In this document: positions 34,928-44,680 of the stretch, piece by piece
Layout: the number at the start of each line of letters is the position of its first letter
Position numbering within the stretch: the first letter of the stretch is position 1
DNA from: Sphingomonadales bacterium
GTDB taxonomy: Bacteria > Pseudomonadota > Alphaproteobacteria > Sphingomonadales > Sphingomonadaceae
Direction of reading: 5' to 3'
NCBI GenBank assembly: GCA_028868535.1
Contig: JAGWUH010000005.1
Coordinates: 1 to 64,000 of the forward strand
Length of the DNA: 64,000 nucleotides
Made by a program: the position numbers and the translations under genes
Notes under the pieces: model-generated
Seen by the model: only the letters and a program-made list of their open reading frames with translations
Told to the model about the DNA's origin: nothing
Database searches by the model: none

Positions 34928-35794
34928 TTGGCGCTGGAGACCGTCGACCTTACCCCCGTGATCGGCTCGCAGTTGCTGATCGACAAGGCGGACCTGCTGT
35001 CGGGCCGGTTCCGCGACGAGATCCGCGCGCTGCTGGTGCGGCGCGGCGCGGTGGTGGTGCGCGGCCTCCACCCCAGCGACGAGGAACTGCGCGCCATCGC
35101 CGCCACGCTGGGCGACGTCCGCGTCGGCGGGGCCAAGCGCGGCGCCGACGGCAAGACCCTGAACGAGGGCGACGGCGGCATCCTGAAGGTCAGCCTCGAT
35201 CCCGACGTCAACCCGGATTACGCCCGCTTCCTGCCCGGCAACCACTTGTGGCACATGGACGGCCACTATGAGACGACGCCGCCGTTCGCGACGCTGTTCA
35301 CCCCCTATCGCATGGCCAACCAGGGTGGCGACACGCTGTTCGCCAGCACTTATGCCGCGTTCGAGGACCTGCCGAAGGACGAGCAGGACTATTACTCCAC
35401 CCTGCGCGTCGTCCACACCATGCAGGCGGCGCTGTTTCCGGCGATGCGCACCTGCACGCCCGAGGAATTCGCGGTGTGGTGCAGCTATCCGGTGGTGACG
35501 CACCCGCTGGTCTGGCACCACAAGTCCGGCCGCAAGTCGCTGGTCCTGTCGACCTCGGCCTCGCACATCGAGGGCATGCATTTCGCCGAGAGCCACGACC
35601 TGCTGGAAAGCCTGATGCGCCACGCCACGCAGGACAAGTACGTCTATCGCCACCAGTGGCAGATGGGTGACCTGGCGATGTGGGACAACACCGGCGCGAT
35701 GCACCGCGTCATGCCCTACGACACCGCCAGCCGGCGCGAATACCACCGCTGCACCTTGAACGGGGAAGAACCCATCACCCCCGTCGCGGCCTGA
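34928..35794 (+). CDS. TauD/TfdA family Fe(II)/2-oxoglutarate dioxygenase
   Basis: LWHMDGHYETTPPFATLFTPYRMANQGGDTLFAS and DNTGAMHRVMPYD; TTG start. Confidence 0.9.
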   Translation: MALETVDLTPVIGSQLLIDKADLLSGRFRDEIRALLVRRGAVVVRGLHPSDEELRAIAATLGDVRVGGAKRGADGKTLNEGDGGILKVSLDPDVNPDYARFLPGNHLWHMDGHYETTPPFATLFTPYRMANQGGDTLFASTYAAFEDLPKDEQDYYSTLRVVHTMQAALFPAMRTCTPEEFAVWCSYPVVTHPLVWHHKSGRKSLVLSTSASHIEGMHFAESHDLLESLMRHATQDKYVYRHQWQMGDLAMWDNTGAMHRVMPYDTASRREYHRCTLNGEEPITPVAA

Positions 35795-35852
35795 ACCACG
35801 AAGGACCACACCCCGGACCGCGCCGCGGCCGGCTTTGAGGAGGGACAACACG

Positions 35853-36911
35853 ATGCGCGTAGGCATGCACCTCGGCTACCAGAACCTGGCCGGAATTCCC
35901 GATCGCCAGAAGTTCATGGAAGACACGAAGATGGCGGTCGAGGCCGAAGCCATGGGCTTCGACTACGTCGGCCCGGTCGAACACCACTTCACCGACTATG
36001 CCGCCTGTCCCGATCCGTTCGGCATGCTGAGCTGGGTGGCGGCCAAGACCAGCACGATCGAGCTGATCACCGGGGCGATCATCCTGCCCTGGAACAACCC
36101 GCTGCGCGTGGTCGAGCAGGCGCTCCAGCTCGACATCCTCTCCGACGGCCGCCTGATTCTCGGCATGGGCCGCGGTGCTGCCCGTCGCGAGTTCCGCAGC
36201 TTCGGGGTCGAGCTCGCCGACAGCCGCGAGATGTTCGACCAGGCCGCCGCGATCATCATCGAGGGCTGCGAGACCGGCATCGTCGAGGCCGACACCCAGT
36301 GGTACAAGATCCCGCGCACCGAGATCCGCCCTGGCCCGTTCAAGAGCTTCAAGGACCGCATGGTGCAGGTGACGATGTCGCCGTCGTCGGTCGAGAGTTC
36401 GGCCAAGCTCGGCACGCAGGCCCTGCGCTTCAGCCAGGGCGACTGGCGCAACGCGGTGCCCGAGATCATCTCGTATCGCGAGACGTTCGAGCGGGTCCAG
36501 GGCCGCAAGGCGCCGCCGTTCATCATCTCCGACTTCGTGCTGTGCCACGAGGACCAGGCCGAAGTCGCCCGCCGCACCGACACCTATTTCGCGCGCATGT
36601 TCGAAACCGTGGCCAACCACTACGAGTTCATGTCGCCGCACTTCAAGGACCTTCCGTCCTACTCGACGTATGCCTACATGGGCGACGCGGCGACCGCGGC
36701 CGGCGGCGCGCACAAGGCCTACAAGGACTACATCGGCGGCAACATGATCGGCACGCCCGAGCAGCTGGTCGAGCACCACCAGGAACGCTTCGAGATGGTC
36801 GGCGACTACGAGATGCTGGCGAACTTCTCGTTCGGCGGGCTGTCGTACGAGCAGGTCTATGCCCAGGCGAAGCTGTTTGCCGACAAGGTGATGCCGCACT
36901 TGAAAGGCTAG
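35853..36911 (+). CDS. LLM class flavin-dependent oxidoreductase
   Basis: MRVGMHLGYQN...GFDYVGPVEHHFTDYAACPDPFGMLSWVAAKTSTIELITGAIILPWNNPLRVVEQALQLDILSDGRLILGMGRG. Confidence 0.92.
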   Translation: MRVGMHLGYQNLAGIPDRQKFMEDTKMAVEAEAMGFDYVGPVEHHFTDYAACPDPFGMLSWVAAKTSTIELITGAIILPWNNPLRVVEQALQLDILSDGRLILGMGRGAARREFRSFGVELADSREMFDQAAAIIIEGCETGIVEADTQWYKIPRTEIRPGPFKSFKDRMVQVTMSPSSVESSAKLGTQALRFSQGDWRNAVPEIISYRETFERVQGRKAPPFIISDFVLCHEDQAEVARRTDTYFARMFETVANHYEFMSPHFKDLPSYSTYAYMGDAATAAGGAHKAYKDYIGGNMIGTPEQLVEHHQERFEMVGDYEMLANFSFGGLSYEQVYAQAKLFADKVMPHLKG

Positions 36912-36935
36912 TGATTTACCCCAGGGCGGGCTGCG

Positions 36936-37051
36936 AAGTGGCGCTTTCTGTGCTTCCGGTGCTCATGGCCATCAAGGCCGCTGCGCTCCGGTTCTCGAAA
37001 GCACCACTTCTCGCTCCCCCCTGAGGCAAATTCCGTCGCCTTTCGCCTCAG
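36936..37051. repeat. Two consecutive inverted-repeat elements between LLM and OYE genes
   Basis: GAAGTGGCGCTTTC (36936-36949) / GAAAGCACCACTTC (36997-37010), then CTGAGGC (37021-37027) / GCCTCAG (37045-37051). Confidence 0.8.
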
Positions 37052-37071
37052 CGCTTTGGGAGTAGGCGCCG

Positions 37072-39159
37072 ATGCACCCGAAGTACCCCAGGCTGTTCAG
37101 CCCGCTGCAGCTCGGCCCGGTCACCGTGCCGACGCGGTTCTTCTTTGCGCCGCACGGCAGTTCGCTCACCGTCGGCAGCAAGCCTGCGGACGAGCTCGTC
37201 GCCTACAGCGCCGCGCGGGTGCGCGACGGCGGCTGCGGCATGGTGGTGATCCCGGTGGCGCTGCACGAACGCGCGCGGACCCGGCAGCCGAGCCCGAACC
37301 TGCCGGAAAACGTCGGCGCCTTCCGCGCCTATGCAGACGCGATCCACGCTGCCGGCGGGGTGGCGTTCGCGCAGCCGCTCTACCACTGGCTGGGCAGCGG
37401 CTTCTGGCAGGTGTTCGGCGCGCAGACGCCGTCGCTGGGGCCGTCGGTCCGCCAGTTCGCGATCGCGGAGCGCAGCGGCTCGACCCGGGCCATGGCCGAG
37501 GCCGAGATCCTCGGCATGATCGACTGCATGGAGCGCGGCGCGGCCAACCTGGCCGCGGCCGGGTTCGACGGGATCATGTTGCACGGCAGCCATGCCAGCA
37601 TGGTCGAGCAGTTCCTGTCGCCCTACTACAACCAGCGAACTGACCGCTGGGGCGGCAGCCTCGACAACCGCATGCGCTTCATGGTCGAGATGCTGCGCTC
37701 GGCGCGGCGCGGCAGCGGCGGGCGGATGGCAATCGGCATGCGGCTCAATTGCGACGAGCAGATCGCCGGTGGCTACGACACCCAGAGCGCGCGCGAGGTC
37801 GTCGACCGCCTCTGTGCCGACGGCCTGATCGACTACATCGACCTCGATGTCGGCATGGAGCCGCAGCAGTTCCACCACGGGATGCCGCACAACTTCATCG
37901 CGCACCAGTTCTACCGCCCGGCCGTGGAGGCAGTGCGCAGCGCGGCGAGCGTGCCGGTGCTCTCCGTGCTGGGCAGCATCAACGATCTGGCCGAAGTCGA
38001 GGCCGCGATCGCGGCCGGGGTGATCGACATGGGGGGCGCAGCGCGGCAGCTGATCGCCGAGCCGGAGTTCGTGCAGAACGCGCGGGCCGGGCGTGAGGCA
38101 CGCTCGCGGACCTGCATCCGCTGCAACTGGTGCACCGCGGCGGGCAGCGAGGGCGTGCAGGGCTGCGCGATCAACCCGGCCAGTTATCGCGAGCGCACCT
38201 GGGGCACCGAGACGCTGACGGCGGCGGCGGAGCCGAAGCGCGTCGTGGTGATCGGCGGCGGGCCCGGCGGGATGGAAGCGGCGCGGGTGGCGGCGCTGCG
38301 CGGCCACAAGGTCGTGCTGTTCGAGGCGCGCGAGGAGCTGGGTGGCGCGCTGGCGCTGTGGGCGCGGCTGCCCGGGCGCGAGAATTACGGCACCGCAATC
38401 GGCTGGTGGCAGCGCGAGCTGTCGCAGTTGCACGTCGAGCTGCGGCTGGGCACGAAGGCGACGGCGGCGTCGGTCATGACCTTGCGGCCGGATGCGGTGA
38501 TCGTCGCCAGCGGCGGGCGCTATGTGCCGGGCGGACGCTCGATCACGATGGACGCGGACATTCCCGGCAGCGGCCTCCCCCACGTGTTGCGTCCGGAAGA
38601 CGTGCTTCGGCACGGCGCGCGTCCGGGCGGCCGGGTGCTGCTGCTCGACGGCGAAGGGCTTCACGCCAGCTCCGGCATCGCCGAGCTGCTGGCCGCGAAC
38701 GGCGCGCAAGTCGTCCAGGCCACGGCCGGGTTCAGCCCTGTGTCCGGCCGTCTGGTCGACGCCTTCGAGGCGCGACAGGTGGTGCAGCGGCTGAAACAGG
38801 CCGGCGTGAACTTCGCGCCGGGGACCTGGCTGCGGGCGATCGAGCCCGGCGCGGCGCTGCTGTACGACGTGCACACCGGCGAGGAACGGCGCGAGCCGTT
38901 CGATGCGGTGGTGCTGGTGACGGGGCGCGAGCCGCTCGACGACCTCGCGCGCGAGCTGGAAGGCCAGGTCGCGCAACTGTTCACGGTCGGCGATGCGCTG
39001 GCGGCGCGGACCTTGGCGGCGGCGACATTCGAGGGGCACAAGTTCGCACGTTTGATCGGCGAGGCGGGGGCACCGGCGACTTTCGCGGAGGCGTTCTTCC
39101 GCCCCGACGATCCTTCGACGCTGCCCTTGCCAGCGGACCTGGCGCGACCGACACACTGA
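37072..39159 (+). CDS. OYE-family NADH:flavin oxidoreductase fused to FAD/NAD domain (2,4-dienoyl-CoA reductase-like)
   Basis: N-terminal TIM-barrel FDGIMLHGSHASMVEQFLSPYYNQRTDRWGGSLDNRMRF; CIRCNWC cluster; VVVIGGGPGGMEAARVAALRGHKVVLFEA. Confidence 0.92.
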   Translation: MHPKYPRLFSPLQLGPVTVPTRFFFAPHGSSLTVGSKPADELVAYSAARVRDGGCGMVVIPVALHERARTRQPSPNLPENVGAFRAYADAIHAAGGVAFAQPLYHWLGSGFWQVFGAQTPSLGPSVRQFAIAERSGSTRAMAEAEILGMIDCMERGAANLAAAGFDGIMLHGSHASMVEQFLSPYYNQRTDRWGGSLDNRMRFMVEMLRSARRGSGGRMAIGMRLNCDEQIAGGYDTQSAREVVDRLCADGLIDYIDLDVGMEPQQFHHGMPHNFIAHQFYRPAVEAVRSAASVPVLSVLGSINDLAEVEAAIAAGVIDMGGAARQLIAEPEFVQNARAGREARSRTCIRCNWCTAAGSEGVQGCAINPASYRERTWGTETLTAAAEPKRVVVIGGGPGGMEAARVAALRGHKVVLFEAREELGGALALWARLPGRENYGTAIGWWQRELSQLHVELRLGTKATAASVMTLRPDAVIVASGGRYVPGGRSITMDADIPGSGLPHVLRPEDVLRHGARPGGRVLLLDGEGLHASSGIAELLAANGAQVVQATAGFSPVSGRLVDAFEARQVVQRLKQAGVNFAPGTWLRAIEPGAALLYDVHTGEERREPFDAVVLVTGREPLDDLARELEGQVAQLFTVGDALAARTLAAATFEGHKFARLIGEAGAPATFAEAFFRPDDPSTLPLPADLARPTH

Positions 39160-39185
39160 AGCAACGAAACGGGAGAACGATAGGC

Positions 39186-40079
39186 ATGACCGAGATCAGC
39201 GGCAAGGCGGCGGTCGTCACCGGCGGCGGCAGCGGCATCGGCGCGGGACTGGCGCGGCGGCTGGCAGCCGAGGGCGCGCGCGTGGCGGTTGCGGACATCC
39301 TGCTCGAAAACGCCCGGCGCACCGTCGCGCAGATCGAGGCGGCGGGGGGTGAGGCCGTGGCGGTCCACGTCGACGTCTGCGAACGCGAATCGATCAGGGC
39401 GATGAAGGACGCGGCGACCCGGGCGCTGGGGCCGGTGCAGCTGGTGTTCGCCAACGCCGGGGCGACCAGCTTCACCCCGCTGATCGAGATGAGCGACGAG
39501 GATGTCGAGTGGATCCTCCATGTCAACCTGCTCGGCACGACCTTCACCACCAAGGCGTTCCTGCCCGACATGATCGCCGCGGGTGGTGGCCACATCTGCG
39601 CCACCGCGTCGATGGCGGGGCTGTTGCCGGGCTGGATCCCGGTGCACGCACCCTATTCGGCGGCGAAGGCCGGGATCATCGGCATGATGATGAACCTGGC
39701 GATGGAGCTGAAGCCGCACAATGTCTTCACCACCTCGTACTGCCCGGGCGCCGTCGCCAGCGGGATGAAGGAGAACAACGGCACCTATCGGCCCAGCCGA
39801 TTCGGCGGGCCGGAGGCCAAGGCCGAGGTGACCTTTGCCACCACCGACACCACGCACAGTTCGCTGCGGTTCTACCACCCGGACGACATCGCGCCGATCG
39901 TCCTCAACGCGGTGCGCCACAACCGGCCGTTCGTGTTCGACCACGCCGACCAGCGACGGTTCTTCCGCGAGACCTATTCGTCGGTGGTCGAGGCCTGCTA
40001 CGACGACATCGAGGCCTGGGAAGCCGCGCATGGCCTGCCCGAGGCCAATCCGTACGGGGCGGCGCTGAAGCAGGATTGA
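39186..40079 (+). CDS. SDR family oxidoreductase
   Basis: AAVVTGGGSGIGAGLARRLAAEGARVAVADI; HAPYSAAKAGIIGMM. Confidence 0.92.
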   Translation: MTEISGKAAVVTGGGSGIGAGLARRLAAEGARVAVADILLENARRTVAQIEAAGGEAVAVHVDVCERESIRAMKDAATRALGPVQLVFANAGATSFTPLIEMSDEDVEWILHVNLLGTTFTTKAFLPDMIAAGGGHICATASMAGLLPGWIPVHAPYSAAKAGIIGMMMNLAMELKPHNVFTTSYCPGAVASGMKENNGTYRPSRFGGPEAKAEVTFATTDTTHSSLRFYHPDDIAPIVLNAVRHNRPFVFDHADQRRFFRETYSSVVEACYDDIEAWEAAHGLPEANPYGAALKQD

Positions 40080-41353
40080 TGCCGCCGGGGTTCGTCACCG
40101 GGGATGCCACCGGGCTGGCGATCCCCGCCGATGCCGCGGGCCTGCGCGCCGCCGGTCCGGAATGGCTGACCCGCGCCGGGCGGGCGTTCGGCGCGCTGGC
40201 GCCGGACAACGCGGTCGTCGCGATGCGCGATTTCGCTGCCGTCGCCGAGGGCAACTCAGGGCACAAGGCGCGGTTTGCGGTGGACTATGCCCGCGACGAC
40301 GGCCTGCCTCGCACGCTTTTCGTAAAGTTTTCGCGCGATTTTGGCGATGCTTTCCGCGATCGGCGTCGCTTCGAGCTGGAACCGGAGATCCGGCTGGCCA
40401 CGCTTTCGCGCCACCCGGCCTTTCCGGTGGCGGTGCCACGCGCCTTCTTCGGCGATTTCGCCCGGGCCAGCGGCACCGGCCTGCTGATCACCGAGGCGAT
40501 CGCTTTCGGCCAGGGCGCGATCGAACCGTTGCGCGCCAAATGCATGGACCATGAGCTGGCGGACCCCCTGCCCTATTACCAGGCGCTGCTCGAGGCGCAG
40601 GGGCGGCTGGCGGGGACGTTCCTGTCCGGCCGATTGTCGCCGCAAGCCGAGCGCCTGTTCCCGTTCGACCGCGCGACCGCCGAAGCCGACCTGCCGATCG
40701 CGCAGGACGCCGACGGGGTCCGCGCGGCGGTAGCCCGGCTGCGCGACTTCGCGCGCGAATGCCCGGCGCTGCTCCCGCGCACGGTGGGAAGCGAGGGCTT
40801 CCTGGGGCGGTTCGAGCGCGACGCGCTGGGCTTCGTCGCGCATCAGCGGGAGATCCGCCGCTTCCTCTACGCCGACCGGGAGCTGGTCGGCCTCGCGCAC
40901 TGGAACACGCACATCGACAATGCCTGGTTCTGGCGCGACGTTGGCGGCCTGCGCTGCGGGCTGCTCGACTGGGGCATGGTGCGCCAGATGAACCTGGCCA
41001 TCCCGGTCTGGGGGTGCATCTCCGGCGCGCCGCATGAGTTGCTGCTCAGCCGGCTCGACGCGCTGCTGGCAGGCTATGCCGCCGCCATCGCCGCAGCCGG
41101 CGGGCCAACGATCGCGATGGACAGGCTGGAGACGCACTTGGCCGGCGCGGTGATGCTGATGATGCTGTCGATGATGCTCGACCTTGCCGCGCTGATCCGT
41201 GCACGCGTGCCGGACGTCGCGCTCGCGCGCGGGCCGCTCGACCCGATCCTGCGCCGCGACCCGGTGGCGACGGGGTTCCTCCATGTCGCCACCGGCGCCC
41301 TGCTGCTGTGGGAAGCGCGGGATTTCGGGGCACGCCTGCAACGGCTCGTCTGA
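40079..41353 (+). CDS. APH-like phosphotransferase family protein
   Basis: LAHWNTHIDNAWFWRDVGGLRCGLLDWGMVRQMN resembles APH HxNxxxxN...DWG; TGATG overlap with upstream SDR. Confidence 0.65.
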   Translation: MPPGFVTGDATGLAIPADAAGLRAAGPEWLTRAGRAFGALAPDNAVVAMRDFAAVAEGNSGHKARFAVDYARDDGLPRTLFVKFSRDFGDAFRDRRRFELEPEIRLATLSRHPAFPVAVPRAFFGDFARASGTGLLITEAIAFGQGAIEPLRAKCMDHELADPLPYYQALLEAQGRLAGTFLSGRLSPQAERLFPFDRATAEADLPIAQDADGVRAAVARLRDFARECPALLPRTVGSEGFLGRFERDALGFVAHQREIRRFLYADRELVGLAHWNTHIDNAWFWRDVGGLRCGLLDWGMVRQMNLAIPVWGCISGAPHELLLSRLDALLAGYAAAIAAAGGPTIAMDRLETHLAGAVMLMMLSMMLDLAALIRARVPDVALARGPLDPILRRDPVATGFLHVATGALLLWEARDFGARLQRLV

Positions 41354-41454
41354 TTTCGGCGCAGACAATCGGTTGCGCCATACCCAGGGCTTAACGGCCT
41401 CGAAACCCTGTCGTCCTAGCGCCTCAGGGAGACTGCGCGGCGAGGCGACAGACC

Positions 41455-42756
41455 ATGGACAAGACCGTGATGCACGCGCTGGCGAGCCGGCGGACCCTGC
41501 GGGTCCTCAGCGTGCTGTGGATTTCGCTGGTCGTCACCCTGGCGGCCGCGGCAGGGACGCTAGGGCTGGAAGTGTGGCACGACGCCGGCGGAACGCTGCT
41601 GCTGCGCGTCGCCTTCGCCAGCGTGCTGCTGTCGGTCGTGCTGCAGTGCCTGACGGCGGTCTATGGCGGGCTCGATTCCAACATGCGGGAACGGCTGGTG
41701 CTCGATGCGCGCGACGGCAAGGCGCAGACCGACGAGCTGTTCACGATGACCGACATGCTACAGAGCGCCGACACCTATGACGATGCCACCGCCGTTCTGA
41801 TGGCGACGTCGCAGCGGCTGCTGCCGGGCTGGGGCGTGGCGCTCTACATCTTCAACAACTCGCGCGACCGGCTCGACCTCGCCGGCTCGTGGGACATGCC
41901 GGGCAGCTACGTCCCGGCGGAATCGCTGGCGCCGGCGAACTGCTGGGCGCTGAAGCGGGGGCGGCGGCACGTCAACGATCCGGCGACGGCGACGCTGTGC
42001 TGTTCGCACCATGCCAGTCGCGCCGGCGCGCTGGAAATTCCGATGATGGCACGCGGCACCGTCTATGGCTTGCTGATGCTGGCGACCGAGCGCGCCGATT
42101 CCTACGATGCGCTGCTGGGCATCCGCCGCATCGGCCAGGCGCTGGCAGATTCGATGTCGCTGGCGCTCTCGAACATCGCCCTGCGCGAGAAGCTGCGCAC
42201 GCAATCGCTGCGCGACCCGCTGACCGGGCTGTACAACCGGCGCTACATGGAAGACGCGCTCGAGCGCTACATCAGCCTGGCCGAGCGGAACGGCACGGCC
42301 GTGTCGGTGGTGCTGCTCGATCTCGACAACTTCAAGTCGCTGAACGACGAGCACGGCCACGCCAAGGGCGATGCGGTGCTGCGCGATGTCGCCGGGCAGC
42401 TCGTCGGCGGGCTGCGGCCGTCGGACATCGTCTGCCGCTATGGCGGCGAGGAACTGCTGGTGATCATGCCCGATTGCACGCTGGACGACGCCGCCGCCAA
42501 GGCCGAGCAGTTGCGGATGCGCATCGAGGGGCTGGCCGAGGTCCACCAGGCGGCGATCTCCGCCAGCTTCGGCGTGGCCTCGCTGCCCGAGACGGCGGCA
42601 TCCTGCGCCGAACTGGTGCCGGTGGCCGACGCGGCGCTGTTCCGCGCCAAGCGCGACGGCAAGAACCGGGTGATGCCCGCCGACCGCCGCGCCGGGCGCG
42701 GTGACGAGCTGCGGCTGGCGGTGGCCGGGCGCAAGCCGCGCGCCGCCAACGCCTGA
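41455..42756 (+). CDS. Membrane-anchored GAF-GGDEF diguanylate cyclase
   Basis: DPLTGLYNRRYMEDALE; RPSDIVCRYGGEELLVIMP (I-site RxxD and GGEEL A-site); GAF-like region; 2 TM. Confidence 0.93.
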   Translation: MDKTVMHALASRRTLRVLSVLWISLVVTLAAAAGTLGLEVWHDAGGTLLLRVAFASVLLSVVLQCLTAVYGGLDSNMRERLVLDARDGKAQTDELFTMTDMLQSADTYDDATAVLMATSQRLLPGWGVALYIFNNSRDRLDLAGSWDMPGSYVPAESLAPANCWALKRGRRHVNDPATATLCCSHHASRAGALEIPMMARGTVYGLLMLATERADSYDALLGIRRIGQALADSMSLALSNIALREKLRTQSLRDPLTGLYNRRYMEDALERYISLAERNGTAVSVVLLDLDNFKSLNDEHGHAKGDAVLRDVAGQLVGGLRPSDIVCRYGGEELLVIMPDCTLDDAAAKAEQLRMRIEGLAEVHQAAISASFGVASLPETAASCAELVPVADAALFRAKRDGKNRVMPADRRAGRGDELRLAVAGRKPRAANA

Positions 42757-42886
42757 TCCCGCCGCTGCCGCTCGATTGCGGATTTCAAATGAGGCTGCGG
42801 CGATTGCAATAGCGATCCCCGTCGATCATGCTCTATGCTTGCCCTGCCGGCCCCCACGCGAACAGGCCGGCTAGGAGAAAGCACAG

Positions 42887-43348
42887 ATGAAGCAGCATCA
42901 CGGCATGATGGCGGCGCTGGCGATCGGCGCGCTGGCCTTCGGCGGCGCGGCACTGGCCGCTTCGGCCAGCACCACGATCCAGGCGCGACAGGCCAACTTC
43001 AAGCAGTTGGGCAAGGGCATGAAGGCGGTGATGACCGAGCTGAAGGCCGATGCACCCAACGTCGACGCCATCAAGGCCGGCGCGGCCCTGATCGACGGTG
43101 CCGCGCCGAAGGTCGCCGGGTTCTTTCCCAAGGGCACCGGCCCCGAGGCCGGCGTGAAGACCGAGGCGCTGCCGGTGATCTGGCAGAAGGGCCCGGAGTT
43201 CAAGGCTGCCGCGGAGAAGCTGGTGAACGCGTCGAAGGGGCTGAACGCCGCCGCCGCGACCGGCGACGTCGCCCGAATCAAGGCCGCTGCAGGCGCGCTG
43301 GGCGGGGCTTGCAAGGGCTGCCACGACACCTTCAAGGCCAAGGACTGA
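42887..43348 (+). CDS. Cytochrome c' family protein
   Basis: Signal peptide; C-terminal CKGCHDTFKAKD heme motif. Confidence 0.92.
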   Translation: MKQHHGMMAALAIGALAFGGAALAASASTTIQARQANFKQLGKGMKAVMTELKADAPNVDAIKAGAALIDGAAPKVAGFFPKGTGPEAGVKTEALPVIWQKGPEFKAAAEKLVNASKGLNAAAATGDVARIKAAAGALGGACKGCHDTFKAKD

Positions 43349-43603
43349 CGGCGGGGTTTCCGGTGGCGGGGGCTCGGCCGATCTCCCGCCCCGCCCCTTC
43401 CCCGAGCCCCCGCGCCGGACCGGCGGCGGCGTGACTTTCGCGCAACGGTCCGCCCGGCAATAGCACCGCGTCCTTCTTCGCCGGTTTCCATTGCGTTAAC
43501 CATGAAATAGCTAGTATCGCGGAGAGCGGGGCAGCCGAACCGGCGCGCCCGGCGAGAAGGGAAGCGCAGCGGTGGCGACAGGTGCGGTGGCGGGGGCAAG
43601 CGC

Positions 43604-44680
43604 ATGAGCCCGGTTTGGCGCAGGGTCGGCTGGTCGGCGCTGGGGCTGGCGGTGCTGGCGGCGGCGATCGGCGGCTGGTGGTATTGGCAGGACGGGCGCT
43701 TTCGCCAGGAGACCAATGACGCGACGCTGCAGGCCGACCAGGTCGCGGTTTCGGCAAAGCTGGCCGGCAACGTCACCGCCGTCGCGGTGGACGACAACCA
43801 GCCGGTCACCGGCGGGCAATTGCTCGTCACCATCGACCCGGGCGACGTGCGCATCCGGCTGTCCGCGGCCGAAGCCGGAATTGCGACCGCCCGCGCCGGG
43901 GCCGAAGCTGTCGCCGCCACCCTGTCCGAGGCGAAGGCCAGCGTGCTGGCGGCCGAGGCGGAGCGTGCGGCGGCGCAATCCGCGCTCGACCAGGCCACGC
44001 GCGAAGTCGCGCGTTATCGCCCGCTGGTCAGGAAAGGTGCCGAGGCCGCGCAGAAGCTGGCCCGGCTGACCACCGAACAGGACCAGGCCGAAGCCAACCT
44101 GAAGGCGCGCCAGGCCGCGCTGAACGCCAGCAAGGAACGGGTCGAGAGCCTGGGGGCGCAGGCGGCGGAGGCCGCCGCGCGGGTGCGTTCGGCGGAAATC
44201 CAGCAGCAGTCGGCGGCGCGTGACCTGGCCGATACCCGCGTCGCCGCGCCGGTGGCCGGCCGCGTCGCCAGCCGTGCCGTGCGCGTCGGCCAGTACGTCC
44301 AGCCGGGAACGCGGCTGCTCACCATCGTCCCGTCGACCGACCTCTACGTGATCGCGAATTTCAAGGAGACGCAAGTCGGGCTGATGCGGCCGGGCCAGCC
44401 GGCGGTGGTGCGCGTCGACGCGCTGCCGGGCGTCACCTTCAGCGGCCGGGTGGCGAGCGTGACGCCGGGAACCGGGGCGCAGTTCTCGCTGATCCCCCCG
44501 CAGAACGCGACCGGCAACTTCACCAAGATCGTCCAGCGGGTGCCGGTGAAGATCGCGCTGTCCGCCGGGCCGGCCGCGCGCAAGGTGCTGTCGCCGGGCA
44601 TGTCGGTGACGGTCGAGGTCGACACGCGCGCCGCCAAGGCGGAACTCGACGCGATCCGCGCGGAGCAGAACCAGCAGTGA
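43604..44680 (+). CDS. HlyD/EmrA-family periplasmic adaptor
   Basis: ATLQADQVAVSAKLAGNVTAVAVDDNQPVTGGQLLVTIDPGD; ADTRVAAPVAGRVASRAVRVGQYVQPG. Confidence 0.93.
   Translation: MSPVWRRVGWSALGLAVLAAAIGGWWYWQDGRFRQETNDATLQADQVAVSAKLAGNVTAVAVDDNQPVTGGQLLVTIDPGDVRIRLSAAEAGIATARAGAEAVAATLSEAKASVLAAEAERAAAQSALDQATREVARYRPLVRKGAEAAQKLARLTTEQDQAEANLKARQAALNASKERVESLGAQAAEAAARVRSAEIQQQSAARDLADTRVAAPVAGRVASRAVRVGQYVQPGTRLLTIVPSTDLYVIANFKETQVGLMRPGQPAVVRVDALPGVTFSGRVASVTPGTGAQFSLIPPQNATGNFTKIVQRVPVKIALSAGPAARKVLSPGMSVTVEVDTRAAKAELDAIRAEQNQQ

Noticed and set aside
37048-39156. 702-aa minus-strand ORF opposite the OYE-family gene
   Set aside because: Shadow ORF without motifs.
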